NCBI RefSeq assembly: GCF_020164485.1 | Contig: NZ_JAIQZA010000042.1 | Coordinates: 1 to 33,969 of the forward strand | DNA from: Salegentibacter tibetensis | GTDB taxonomy: Bacteria > Bacteroidota > Bacteroidia > Flavobacteriales > Flavobacteriaceae | Direction: 5' to 3' | Length of the DNA stretch: 33,969 bases | In this document: positions 8,376 through 16,325 of the stretch, piece by piece | Numbering within the stretch: the stretch's first letter is position 1 | How the letters are laid out: every line of letters begins with the position of its first letter | Notes under the pieces: generated by a model | Database searches by the model: none | The model's input: only the letters and a program-made list of their open reading frames with translations | What the model was told of the DNA's origin: nothing | Made by a program: the position numbers and the translations under genes

Positions 8376-9447
8376 TGCTTTCCTCCTTATTAGCTGGTTT
8401 ATAAAAAAAACTCCTGTAAATACTACCTATTCGCTTTTTATACTCAAAACTGGTCTGCTCCCTGGTGATGAAATGATAAATTTTTCTATTGTTTCCCCTG
8501 AACATCCTGGATCTTTTATATTTAGTCTCCTCCCTTACTTTCGGCACGATTTCAAATAATAAATTCTTCCATTTTTCAGCAATTTTATTTGTTGAAAATT
8601 CCTGTGATCGCATAATACCATTATCAACCATATTTTGGTAAAGTTGTCTATCTGCAATGAGGAGATCAATGGCTTCAACAGCTTGTTTTAAAGTATTGAC
8701 TTCCAAATAATCCAGATTGGATTTTCTTAACTCCTTAAATGGGTATTCCTCTCCTAAAATTGCCGGAACCTTTGCAAACCAACTATTCACTAATTTTGAA
8801 GCTGGTTTATCTGAACGTTTATATTTATCACCAAACTGGGGCCTTACGGCTAATGTCAAATCAGCTTCATAGTAATTTGCCCAATCGGTTAAAGTATGCT
8901 CTGTATTACAAATAAAATTTAAATTTCTTTTCTTTATTTCGTGATCCCATCTCTCTGAATAAAATATGCTGTCAAGGCTACCTTTCCCTCCTTTAAAAAC
9001 GATATTTTTAATTTCCTGTTTTCTATTGGGATCCCTTTTTATAATACCAGGCTGAGGCCAATGAGGTATAAAAAAGCAGTCTTTATCATTTGCAAATAAA
9101 CCATTCTGAACTATTTCAATATCTGTATAAAATGGCCTCCATTGAATTTCATCTGCTCTTATGGTAATAATATTCACCTGTTTGTTAATTTTTGAAAAAT
9201 TAGCCTTTAAACTTCCCATTGATTCTTTATCTGATAATAAAACTACAGTCCCTTCCTCCGGCCAGCTTTCAGAAATATGAACGTTGAGATTTAACTCTTT
9301 TAATCTTAAATAGGTTTGTATGATCCAGGTTCTAAGTGTAAGGTGTTTCCAGGATGAAAAGAATTGATGATCTTCCAAATTCAGTTCTTCAATAGTGTAG
9401 TAGGTAGAAAAACGCGGGAAAAAAAATGTAACTTTTTCATTACTCAT
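8362..9447 (-). CDS. Probable divergent GT-B glycosyltransferase
   Basis: 361 aa with ATG start at 9447. I do not recognise a named family. It lacks the GT4 EX7E motif, but residues about 150-265 look like a GT-B donor domain: IKNIVFKGGKGSLDSIFYS, then ADLTLAVRPQFGDKYKRSDK, followed by PASKLVNSWFAKVPAILGEE (K-P-x-x-K-L-x-N-x-W-x-A-x-x-P). The last blocks match the pattern by which several uncharacterised GT-B proteins bind nucleotide diphosphate. The C-terminal 60 residues are very basic (YKRSRMFRGNNRK). It is the first glycosyltransferase after the flippase and overlaps the GT2 gene by 14 bp. The role in sugar transfer is inferred from fold and context. Confidence 0.7.
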   Translation of the reverse strand: MSNEKVTFFFPRFSTYYTIEELNLEDHQFFSSWKHLTLRTWIIQTYLRLKELNLNVHISESWPEEGTVVLLSDKESMGSLKANFSKINKQVNIITIRADEIQWRPFYTDIEIVQNGLFANDKDCFFIPHWPQPGIIKRDPNRKQEIKNIVFKGGKGSLDSIFYSERWDHEIKKRNLNFICNTEHTLTDWANYYEADLTLAVRPQFGDKYKRSDKPASKLVNSWFAKVPAILGEEYPFKELRKSNLDYLEVNTLKQAVEAIDLLIADRQLYQNMVDNGIMRSQEFSTNKIAEKWKNLLFEIVPKVREETKYKRSRMFRGNNRKIYHFITREQTSFEYKKRIGSIYRSFFYKPANKEESNVNN

Positions 9448-9571
9448 TCTAATAATATTTAAATTGTTTTACCTGGAATATTAAACCTTTTCATTAAAGA
9501 GAGGCTCTGAATCCACAAAATGTGTTTAATATTTAAGTCTAAAAACCGGAATATTCCAGTTCTTATTAATC
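9448..9571. other. Spacer between flippase and first glycosyltransferase
   Basis: The 124 bp are AT-rich. They contain a GGAATATTCC palindrome at about 9548-9557 and a near copy of its first half (GGAATATT) at about 9475. There is no T-run and no open frame. This is the largest gap inside the minus-strand operon, so an internal promoter is possible, but I cannot point to clear -33/-7 boxes. Confidence 0.35.
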
Positions 9572-10921
9572 TTACGATACTATTTTTGAATTAGGTAATT
9601 TTAAAATACTGCTAATTCCAAAAATCACGTAAAACAGAAATATCACAAAGGCAGAAAATAACTTGAACAATAAGATCCCGTTCAGGGTAGAAATGTCAAA
9701 AAGCACAATTCCCATGGAGATACTGGAAATTCCTACCAAAATGTTTATATAGGGATTAACGAGCCATCCCTTATTGGAATTTAAAACAAAGCAAATACCC
9801 ACAATCAATTCCAAACAGCTAGCACCAAGGAACAATACAAGTTCTCTTTCAAGTCCCTCATAAGTGCTACCCAATATTTCTAAAGCTTGAGTTGAAAATA
9901 TCCAGAATAAAAGAAGGATACCTATTGAGAGAAATATAAGTGCCAGAATGATCATCAAATACTTTTTTAAGAGTTGATTTTTTTTATTTTTCAGTTTGAT
10001 AAAACGAGGTGTTATTACAGTATGAAAGACACTAGAAACAATTGTAAGAATCATAGCTAAACGACCTAATGCTCCAATTTCTGCGATTGTATTTGTTGCA
10101 CCAAACACAGAAATTAGCCAAACGGTTATCTGTCCGGAAACACAGTAATAAATAGCTCCTGGCATCAGCTTTTTAACAAACCCAAGCATTTCCTTTTTCA
10201 TTAAAGGATCTGGATCCTGAGCCCAGTTAATTCGTTTACCAGCTAATTTTTTCAGGCCTAAATTTCCTGCGAATTGGGCGATTCCACCAGCCAATATTGC
10301 CATAAAGGCCCACGGAAAAATAAAAACTGTGGCAAAAAGAAGAATCAGTCTCCCAACATTTACCTTGAGGTGATTCTTTTGTAGAGGAACAATCTCCTGA
10401 TGAAAAAGAAGGGGTATTTCATAAATGGTGGCTGAAAGGGAACTGAGAAAAGCAGGAATTAATGAAAGAACCATTAATGTTGCAAGAAGCCAGGATGCAT
10501 TGTGATGTCTAAGCAGGAAAAATAAAACAGGAATACCTACTATTAAACTTATTACAGCAAATTTCTTTCTAAGTTCGAGACCCGAAATTACCACACGACC
10601 TGCTTCTTTTTTTGTTTTCCATACCCTACCATATATGGCTGTCACTCCTGTAGCAATCCCTCCATCTGCCAAAACTACCATAGTACCAAGGATAGTGTTG
10701 CCTAATGTATAAAAAGCATACTCCTCTACCGGCAAGAGACGAATTATTAAGATCCCACTGATAAAACCAAGAGCTTGAATTAACAGCTGTGCTCCTGCAG
10801 TAATACTTATTAACTTACTCCATTGAATGATTTTGGAAAGAACAGGGTTCTCACGGTAAGTTTTCTTCTCTTCTTCATTAGTTTTTTTAAACCTTTCTGT
10901 AATTGAATTATTTTTAAACAT
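9572..10921 (-). CDS. Wzx-type flippase (polysaccharide biosynthesis protein, MOP superfamily)
   Basis: 449 aa. After a basic cytoplasmic N-terminus (to about residue 35), the protein has about twelve hydrophobic helices in the MATE/PST arrangement. The first block, SITAGAQLLIQALGFISGILIIRLLPVEEYAFYTLGNTILG, has the L-P-x-x-E-Y-A motif diagnostic of Wzx/RfbX flippases. A second half-repeat begins near residue 225. The family flips undecaprenyl-PP-linked repeat units across the inner membrane. Its place between the GDP-fucose genes and the glycosyltransferases, with a Wzy-like polymerase downstream, points to a Wzx/Wzy-dependent pathway. Confidence 0.9.
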   Translation of the reverse strand: MFKNNSITERFKKTNEEEKKTYRENPVLSKIIQWSKLISITAGAQLLIQALGFISGILIIRLLPVEEYAFYTLGNTILGTMVVLADGGIATGVTAIYGRVWKTKKEAGRVVISGLELRKKFAVISLIVGIPVLFFLLRHHNASWLLATLMVLSLIPAFLSSLSATIYEIPLLFHQEIVPLQKNHLKVNVGRLILLFATVFIFPWAFMAILAGGIAQFAGNLGLKKLAGKRINWAQDPDPLMKKEMLGFVKKLMPGAIYYCVSGQITVWLISVFGATNTIAEIGALGRLAMILTIVSSVFHTVITPRFIKLKNKKNQLLKKYLMIILALIFLSIGILLLFWIFSTQALEILGSTYEGLERELVLFLGASCLELIVGICFVLNSNKGWLVNPYINILVGISSISMGIVLFDISTLNGILLFKLFSAFVIFLFYVIFGISSILKLPNSKIVS

Positions 10922-10987
10922 GTCATTGAAGAATCCTTATAAATAACAGAAGATTATATAGTGATTTTTGAAACTAACACCTATAGG

Positions 10988-12118
10988 TCATCTAATTACA
11001 GAACGATTTATACTGGATTTATACCACCTGTATAATCTGTTTACCCCTTCATCAAGTTCTACCTCATACTTCCAACCTAAAGCTTTTAGTTTTGAAACAT
11101 CGGTAAGTTTACGTGCTGTGCCTTCAGGTTTATCCGTGTTAAAGAAAAGTTCTCCCTTAAATTTTAAAATAATTTTTACTATTTCTGCCAGATGGGCAAT
11201 AGTGATCTCTCTTCCCGTACCAATATTGATTTGAGTATTCCTGATTTCATCTTTTGTTTGATCCAGGGGAATTAAATCGGAAAAATTAACATTTTCCATT
11301 AAAAAAACACAGGCTTCGGCCATATCGTCACTCCACAAAAACTCTCTGATCTGCTTTCCGCTGCCCCAAATTTCTACTTCAACCTGATAAAAATACTCTT
11401 CATTATTGGACAAGGCTTTTATTCCGTATTTTCTTAAAACCTCAAGCATTTCACTTCTTCCCTGGCTACCATCAATGCCTTCTATGGGTCTTCTGTTAAA
11501 ATCATCGGAAATTGTTTCCCAATCATTTTCTTCCAAAGCCTTTCCTAAATGAATTTTTCTGATCAAAGCAGGCAAAACGTGTGAAGTTTCTAAATCAAAA
11601 TTATCTCCCGGGCCATAAAGATTGGTAGGCATCACAGAGATAAAATTGGTCCCGTATTGTAAATTATAACTTTCACACATTTTTATACCCGCAATTTTGG
11701 CTATAGCATAAGGCTCGTTGGTGTATTCCAGGATGTCTGTTAAAAGATATTCCTCTTTTATTGGCTGAGGACTATCCCTGGGATAAATGCAGGTACTACC
11801 CAGAAACAATAGCTTTTTGATTCCATGACGGAAAGCCTGGTGAATAACATTGCTCTGAATCATTAAATTTTCATAAATAAACTCTGCACGATAAGTGTTA
11901 TTGGCTACAATCCCTCCAACTTTAGCTGCTGCAAGAAAGACAAATTCGGGCTTCTCAGACTCAAAGAATTCCTCCACTGCATGGCAATCTATTAGATCCA
12001 GCTCTTTATGAGTTCTTGTAATGAGCCGGGAGTAACCTTTTTTCTTTAGGTTCGAATAAATTGCAGATCCTACCAATCCCTGATGTCCTGCTACATATAT
12101 TTTGGCATTTTTTTTCAT
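10988..12118 (-). CDS. fcl: GDP-L-fucose synthase (GDP-4-keto-6-deoxymannose 3,5-epimerase/4-reductase)
   Basis: 376 aa, a short-chain dehydrogenase/reductase that epimerises and reduces GDP-4-keto-6-deoxy-D-mannose to GDP-L-fucose using NADPH. The Rossmann motif GHQGLVGSAI is at residues 11-20. The catalytic triad is visible as S108 (LGSTCIYP), Y137 and K141 (YAIAK). PTNLYGPGDNFD and WGSGKQIREFLWSDDMAEAC are family signatures. It is about 50 residues longer than E. coli WcaG because of an insert at about 195-247 (NDWETISDDFNRRP to YFYQVEVEI) just before the WGSG motif; I recall similarly long forms in Bacteroidota. It lies 26 bp after gmd, which makes its substrate. Confidence 0.97.
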   Translation of the reverse strand: MKKNAKIYVAGHQGLVGSAIYSNLKKKGYSRLITRTHKELDLIDCHAVEEFFESEKPEFVFLAAAKVGGIVANNTYRAEFIYENLMIQSNVIHQAFRHGIKKLLFLGSTCIYPRDSPQPIKEEYLLTDILEYTNEPYAIAKIAGIKMCESYNLQYGTNFISVMPTNLYGPGDNFDLETSHVLPALIRKIHLGKALEENDWETISDDFNRRPIEGIDGSQGRSEMLEVLRKYGIKALSNNEEYFYQVEVEIWGSGKQIREFLWSDDMAEACVFLMENVNFSDLIPLDQTKDEIRNTQINIGTGREITIAHLAEIVKIILKFKGELFFNTDKPEGTARKLTDVSKLKALGWKYEVELDEGVNRLYRWYKSSINRSVIR

Positions 12119-12144
12119 CTATTCACTAAATTTCTCAATAATTT

Positions 12145-13257
12145 CTACTCGTAATAATTCATCACAGGAAAACCAACCTCCCTTAAGTATTGTTCTTTCT
12201 TCATTAACATGAGATCGCTTTCTACCATTTCTTTTATAAGGTCCTGTAATTCAAATTCCGGCACCCAGCCTAATTTATTTTTTGCTTTTGAAGCATCCCC
12301 AATAAGCAATTGCACCTCGGTAGGCCTAAAATACCTGGGGTCTACAGCAAGAATTTCGGTTCCTGATACTATTTGAAAATCTGGATTTTTACAGTAAGCT
12401 ACATAGCCTTTTTCGTTTATACCAATCCCTTTAAATGCCACTTCTATTCCTACTTCAGCAAAGGCCATTCTTACAAATTCTCGAACACTGGTGGTCTTTC
12501 CGGTAGCTATCACCCAATCTTCGGGCTCATCGGCCTGTAAGATCATCCACATCATTCTCACATAATCTTTAGCGTGGCCCCAATCCCGTTGTGCATCTAA
12601 ATTTCCAAGAAAAATTTTATCCTGCAGACCTAAAGCAATTCTGGCAACGGCACGGGTTATTTTACGGGTAACAAAGGTTTCGCCCCTAATAGGGGATTCA
12701 TGATTAAATAAGATCCCATTACACGCAAACATATTATAGGCTTCCCGATAATTTACCGTCATCCAATAGGCATATAATTTAGCAACCGCATAGGGGCTAC
12801 GCGGATAAAAAGGTGTGGTTTCAGACTGCGGAACTTCCTGTACTTTTCCATATAGTTCTGATGTTGAAGCCTGGTAAATTCGCGTCTTCTTTTCCAAACC
12901 TAACAACCTAACGGCGTCGAGTATTCTAAGGGTTCCTATCCCATCGGTATTAGCTGTATATTCCGGAATTTCAAAAGAAACCTTTACGTGGCTCATTGCC
13001 GCTAGATTATAGATTTCATCTGGTTGAATCAACTGAATAAGGCTTATCAAATTGGTGCTATCGGTCATATCGCCATAGTGCAGGATAAAATTGCGATGAG
13101 TTTCATGAGGATCCTGATATAAATGATCTATTCTATCAGTATTAAACTGAGATGCCCTTCTTTTGATACCATGTACCAAATATCCCTTATTAAGCAAAAA
13201 TTCACTTAAATATGCCCCGTCCTGGCCGGTAATCCCGGTGATTAAAGCTTTCTTCAT
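12145..13257 (-). CDS. gmd: GDP-mannose 4,6-dehydratase
   Basis: 370 aa, normal length. It converts GDP-D-mannose to GDP-4-keto-6-deoxy-D-mannose, the first committed step to GDP-L-fucose. The NAD(P)-binding motif [10 protein letters not shown] is at residues 8-17, and [16 protein letters not shown] is the Gmd-specific RR loop. The catalytic set is T132, E134, Y156 and K160 ([20 protein letters not shown]). [16 protein letters not shown] and [17 protein letters not shown] are diagnostic. It is the first gene of the minus-strand polysaccharide operon, behind a 725-bp noncoding region. Paired with fcl it predicts fucose, or a sugar derived from the shared intermediate, in the polymer. Confidence 0.98.
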   Translation of the reverse strand: MKKALITGITGQDGAYLSEFLLNKGYLVHGIKRRASQFNTDRIDHLYQDPHETHRNFILHYGDMTDSTNLISLIQLIQPDEIYNLAAMSHVKVSFEIPEYTANTDGIGTLRILDAVRLLGLEKKTRIYQASTSELYGKVQEVPQSETTPFYPRSPYAVAKLYAYWMTVNYREAYNMFACNGILFNHESPIRGETFVTRKITRAVARIALGLQDKIFLGNLDAQRDWGHAKDYVRMMWMILQADEPEDWVIATGKTTSVREFVRMAFAEVGIEVAFKGIGINEKGYVAYCKNPDFQIVSGTEILAVDPRYFRPTEVQLLIGDASKAKNKLGWVPEFELQDLIKEMVESDLMLMKKEQYLREVGFPVMNYYE

Positions 13258-13550
13258 TGGTCTTATTTTAAACTGTGATTATGATACCCCAGCTATATTT
13301 TAAGCTGAAGTATTTGGTTTAAACATGGCTTCGCCGCCGTAACTCACATTAATGGAATTACTTAATATTTATAAAGTTTGACTGGGGGATTTAAATAATA
13401 TAGAAGAGGGGACTTCAAGATTCTTATTTTAAATATTTCAAATAATAATGGCATTACGAAATCAACATTTGGGGATTTTTCGCTTAAGGATTTAATTATA
13501 ATAGAAATAAGGTGGGGGGGAGATAATTAGACGGTAGAGGCATCTAATCT

Positions 13551-13583
13551 TTAAGTAAAACTACAGATAAAAGTTTTACTTAA
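13551..13583. repeat. Perfect 12-bp inverted repeat, possible operator or RNA hairpin
   Basis: TTAAGTAAAACT at 13551-13562 and AGTTTTACTTAA at 13572-13583 are exact reverse complements around the 9-nt spacer ACAGATAAA. No T-run follows on either strand, so it is not a standard intrinsic terminator. It lies about 295 bp upstream of the gmd start. It could be a regulator binding site or a leader-RNA hairpin. Confidence 0.7.
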
Positions 13584-13900
13584 AATTGATTTTCGATATA
13601 ATACCAAATATTTTGTTAACGTGCATACTTATAAATAGCTGATTTTGTGCCTGTTATTTAATATTATTGTAATTACCTATAAGGGAAATCCTTCTATTTT
13701 AATCTGAAAAATGAATATATCTTGAAGAAATAAGAAGGCATCTTAATCATGAAAGGCTGTCTTTTTAAATCTAAAAGTTCTGGATTAACATATAGAAGTA
13801 GAGAAATTTCCTACAGTACCAATCTGGGGGAGATTCAAAAACTTCGGGGCAAGCTTACGAGGAATTGATTGGGAAATACTTTAAAAAAATTCGAGGCAAT

Positions 13901-13963
13901 CCCGCCTGAATGATTCGGGCAGGCCACGGGGAACCTGCTCGAAATAAATTCCATTCAGACGGG
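13901..13963. repeat. REP-like palindromic element
   Basis: The outer arms CCCGCCTGAATG (13901-13912) and CATTCAGACGGG (13952-13963) are complementary except for one position. Nested inside is a hairpin with arms GCCTGAA / TTCGGGC (one G-T pair) around TGA (13904-13920). The right part contains GAAATAAATTC, also found in the element at 17976-18092, so the two are probably related flavobacterial intergenic repeats. A further CCCTC-AAC-GAGGG hairpin at 13969-13981 abuts the stop of the next gene and may help end its transcript. Confidence 0.6.
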
Positions 13964-13982
13964 TTAAACCCTCAACGAGGGA

Positions 13983-14669
13983 TTAATTCAACTCAAAATT
14001 TTGTTTAGGGTGACGAAGTAAATGTTCCAGGCCAAGAAGACGCAATACAAAAATACCTATAAGAATGGTGAGGGCTATTTTAAAATAATATAACAGAGAA
14101 GTAAGTCCGGTGCTGGATTTATAATGAGCCATTAGCTGCTCTCCAACTTCTGGCTGAATACTGGCGATGTTATGAAGATCGAGATTTAAGATTTTGAAAT
14201 AATCGTCTGCATTTTTATTAATTAGATAGATCGCAGGGCTTAGATCTTTTTCTTTTAAATTCTTAAAAATGGTTTTTTCTAAAATCAAATATTCTTCATA
14301 ATGTTTTTTAAAATCCTCAAAATAAACCTCTTCCCGGGCTACTAAATAAGTTTGCCCATAATCTTTAAGCACCTGATCGATTTGGGAATTGTAGGCTTTA
14401 ATTTCCTCTAAATTTACATCGGCTACCAAATTACCATCGTCCTTTATATCTTCAAATAACATCCTTTTTTCGTGCAACAACTCCGAGAGCTTATAAATTT
14501 GTGATGCAGGTAACAATCTATCCTGGTAAAGAGAAGAAAAATCTTTATCTATACTTTTTAAACTCCTTCTTTCTATTAATTCTGTAATTAGCAAAAGCGC
14601 AAAAAAAGCGCTCAGTATTAAAATAAGGCGTTTACGTTTTTCAGGCTTTATGGAATAAAGATCTTTCAT
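13983..14669 (-). CDS. Membrane protein with four-helix-bundle (MCP-type) sensor domain
   Basis: The frame extends to a TTG at 14705, but the ATG at 14669 (MKDLYSIKPEKRKR) is the more likely start, giving 228 aa. Layout: short basic N-terminus, membrane helix at about 17-31 (LILILSAFFALLLITEL), a roughly 140-residue helical extracytoplasmic region (RRSLKSIDKDFSSLYQDRLL, then LSELLHEKRMLFEDI) resembling the 4HB_MCP ligand-sensor bundle, and a second membrane helix at about 195-215 (LLYYFKIALTILIGIFVLRL) with a short tail. There is no HAMP, kinase or methyl-accepting domain, so it is a stand-alone sensor-like protein. I recall similar short proteins in flavobacteria, but their function is unknown to me. 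Confidence 0.7.
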   Translation of the reverse strand: MKDLYSIKPEKRKRLILILSAFFALLLITELIERRSLKSIDKDFSSLYQDRLLPASQIYKLSELLHEKRMLFEDIKDDGNLVADVNLEEIKAYNSQIDQVLKDYGQTYLVAREEVYFEDFKKHYEEYLILEKTIFKNLKEKDLSPAIYLINKNADDYFKILNLDLHNIASIQPEVGEQLMAHYKSSTGLTSLLYYFKIALTILIGIFVLRLLGLEHLLRHPKQNFELN

Positions 14670-14746
14670 TTCAGTAAGATTTAACCAGGTAAATACATCT
14701 ATCAATTTAATGATTTTAAGCCACTTATTTTAATAATTTCGCAAAT

Positions 14747-14780
14747 AAAAAAACCTTAATTGAAAAATCATCAACTAAGG
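14747..14780 (-). terminator. Intrinsic terminator of the beta-barrel gene
   Basis: On the minus strand, CCTTAGTTGA and TCAATTAAGG (plus 14771-14780 and 14754-14763) form a 10-bp stem with one G-U pair and a 7-nt loop, followed by seven T residues (plus 14747-14753). It lies 30 bp after the stop at 14810. Confidence 0.85.
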
Positions 14781-14809
14781 CTCTTTAATTTTCTTAAAAT
14801 AATTTTCTG

Positions 14810-15502
14810 CTAGAAATAGCAACCTCTTCCTCTCCTGCGTCCTGTATTAGATTCACTGTCGCCTATTTTAAAGCTAAGGCTGACTAAGACCTGGTGAAGT
14901 CTCATATCATTAAAAGGAGCTCTGTTTATACCGTATTGGCCGTTAACAATATCTAAAGTAGGGTCAGTTTCTTCAGAAGCCAGGGAACGATCATATCTTA
15001 TACCCAGTTCGAATCTACCTATTCTTGCTTTAACCCCGGCCTGAGCTGCCAAAGGTGTATTTTGAACTACGATAGTCTTGGTTTGAGGTTCTGTTCCCTC
15101 TAAACTCGCATTAAGAATATTTTGATAGGCAGGACCGGCATAAACATCTATGGGTCCCCAGACATTATATCCAAAAAGTAAAGGGATACTCAATTTTTCT
15201 ACTGCATAAATTGAGGCTTCACGAGGAAAAGCGAATTCTGTTTCGATAGAATTATACATTACTTCTGGCCTTACAAAGAATTTCCCAAAACGAAGTTCAA
15301 AAAATGCACCGGCGTGAAAACCAATTTTAGATTCGGCCTCCACAGTTCCATCAAAGAAACCTGCTCCTGAACTTTCCCCGGTAATTGTCCCGGCAGTAGT
15401 CGCATAATTAGCTCCTCCTTTTACTCCGAAACTGTATTCCTGGGCCTGAGTGATAGACACGCAGAAAATGCTTATAAAAATTAGTAGAAAATATCTGTTC
15501 AT
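14810..15502 (-). CDS. Outer-membrane beta-barrel protein (PorT/OmpA-like small barrel)
   Basis: The frame is open to an ATG at 15649, but that codon lies within the hsp20 terminator. The ATG at 15502 begins a clean signal peptide, MNRYFLLIFISIFCVSITQAQ, so I take that start: 230 aa, about 210 mature. The mature part starts EYSFGVKGGANYATT and alternates hydrophobic and polar residues in eight or so strands: FHAGAFFELRFGKFFVRPEV, KLSIPLLFGYNVWGPIDVYA, then LGIRYDRSL and a final strand VLVSLSFKIG. This is the Bacteroidota outer membrane beta-barrel (PorT-like) family. The last residues are unusual: GRRRGRGCYF, a basic tail with Cys-Tyr-Phe. It has its own terminator and appears monocistronic. 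The function is unknown. Confidence 0.85.
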   Translation of the reverse strand: MNRYFLLIFISIFCVSITQAQEYSFGVKGGANYATTAGTITGESSGAGFFDGTVEAESKIGFHAGAFFELRFGKFFVRPEVMYNSIETEFAFPREASIYAVEKLSIPLLFGYNVWGPIDVYAGPAYQNILNASLEGTEPQTKTIVVQNTPLAAQAGVKARIGRFELGIRYDRSLASEETDPTLDIVNGQYGINRAPFNDMRLHQVLVSLSFKIGDSESNTGRRRGRGCYF

Positions 15503-15647
15503 AAAAATAGATTTAGTAGGTCTGTTCTTTGCGGGTAAATATATCAATAATCTAAAATAATCATAGAGTTCCCGGTTTCTTTTTAACGCATAAATATTTA
15601 ATTGCGTATATAAGTTCCTGGTAATTTTGAGTTTCATAATATTCCGC

Positions 15648-15677
15648 ATAAAAAAAGCGCCCTTTTTAGGACGCTTT
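15648..15677 (-). terminator. Intrinsic terminator of hsp20
   Basis: On the minus strand, AAAGCGTCC and GGGCGCTTT (plus 15669-15677 and 15654-15662) pair with one G-U, around a six-base loop, and run into a T stretch. It lies 27 bp after the hsp20 stop. Confidence 0.85.
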
Positions 15678-15703
15678 GCAACTAAACAAATTAAACACTC
15701 AAA

Positions 15704-16147
15704 TTAGGAAATGTCTATCATTCTTTTAGCCTGCACTTTAGCTTCTTCCCGCTTTGGAAGTAGAATTTCCAAAACTCCGTCATTATAAGCAGCAGAGATC
15801 TTTTCGCTATCTACAGAATCGGGCAAACTAAAAGCTCTTTTAAAGTTGCTGTAGCTATATTCTTTCCTGGTGTATCTTCCATTTTTCTCTGTAGTTTCTT
15901 TTTCTTTTTTGTCTTCAGAAGAAATGGTTAATACATCGTTATCCAGCTCAATGTTGAACATATCTTTCGCCATTCCCGGTGCGGCAACTTCAACACTAAA
16001 ATTATCCTCGGTTTCCTGAATGTTGACCGCCGGAATACTGGTTCCAATGCTGTTTACATTTGTAGTTCCCCCTAACCAATCGGTTTTAAACATATCGTCG
16101 AAAACCGAAGGCAGCCAATTGGCTTCGTTTCTTTTAATTAAACTCAT
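15704..16147 (-). CDS. Small heat-shock protein, Hsp20/alpha-crystallin family
   Basis: 147 aa, the standard size for Bacteroidota Hsp20. The N-terminal 40 residues (MSLIKRNEANWLPSVFDDMF) are the family's variable region. The alpha-crystallin domain spans about 38-135: IPAVNIQETEDNFSVEVAAP, then DNDVLTISSEDKKEKE, RKEYSYSNFKRAFSLPDSVD and the conserved AAYNDGVLEILLPK (A-x-x-x-N-G-V-L-like signature). The protein forms oligomers that hold unfolding proteins for refolding. It is flanked by its own terminator and a sigma54-like promoter, so it is probably a single-gene stress-induced unit. Confidence 0.97.
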   Translation of the reverse strand: MSLIKRNEANWLPSVFDDMFKTDWLGGTTNVNSIGTSIPAVNIQETEDNFSVEVAAPGMAKDMFNIELDNDVLTISSEDKKEKETTEKNGRYTRKEYSYSNFKRAFSLPDSVDSEKISAAYNDGVLEILLPKREEAKVQAKRMIDIS

Positions 16148-16195
16148 GACTTTTATTTTTTAAGGTTATACTTTATTGTTTTCTGAAAAAATATT

Positions 16196-16212
16196 AGCAA
16201 TTTAAATTCCAA
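16196..16212 (-). promoter_or_regulatory. Sigma54-type (-24/-12) promoter candidate for hsp20
   Basis: The minus strand reads TTGGAATTTAAATTGCT, with exactly 10 nt between GG and GC, as in the consensus TTGGCACrNNNNTTGCW. The predicted start site is about 40 nt before the ATG. Further upstream on the same strand are GCC-AAAAA-GGC and the direct repeat TGACATAATGACA (about 16255-16268), which could be activator sites. The match lacks the CAC of the -24 box. Confidence 0.5.
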
Positions 16213-16325
16213 TTAGAATTTTACGCCTTTTTGGCATTTTAATTCGGAATTATCGTGTCATTATGTCAATTTTATTAATTAAGTCCATTTCCAAAGAGAT
16301 TTGAGTAACTTTCCAGTAAAAACTA

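Larger units (their letters stand above)
13258..13982. other. 725-bp noncoding leader upstream of the polysaccharide operon
   Basis: There is no credible gene. It holds a perfect 12-bp inverted repeat (13551-13583), a 6-bp inverted repeat ATTAGA/TCTAAT just before it (about 13527-13549), a G7 run at 13514-13520, several GGGGA-type runs (13383, 13468, 13825), and a REP-like palindrome (13901-13963). A 39-codon plus-strand frame at 13749-13868 (MKGCLFKSKSSGLTYRS...) has no recognisable relatives and is probably chance or repeat-derived. The gmd promoter must lie here on the minus strand; I found no clean TAnnTTTG box. Confidence 0.6.

Noticed and set aside
13527-13540. GACGGTAGAGGCAT, resembling the ops/JUMPstart core GGCGGTAGCGTG found ahead of capsule operons
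   Set aside because: It is on the plus strand while the operon is transcribed on the minus strand, and several core positions differ.
13749-13868. 39-codon plus-strand ORF beginning MKGCLFKSKSS
   Set aside because: It has no recognisable family and no visible ribosome signal, and it lies in a repeat-rich region. It is mentioned only within the leader description.
15503-15649. N-terminal extension of the beta-barrel protein to an upstream ATG
   Set aside because: The upstream ATG lies inside the hsp20 terminator, and the extension would bury the signal peptide.
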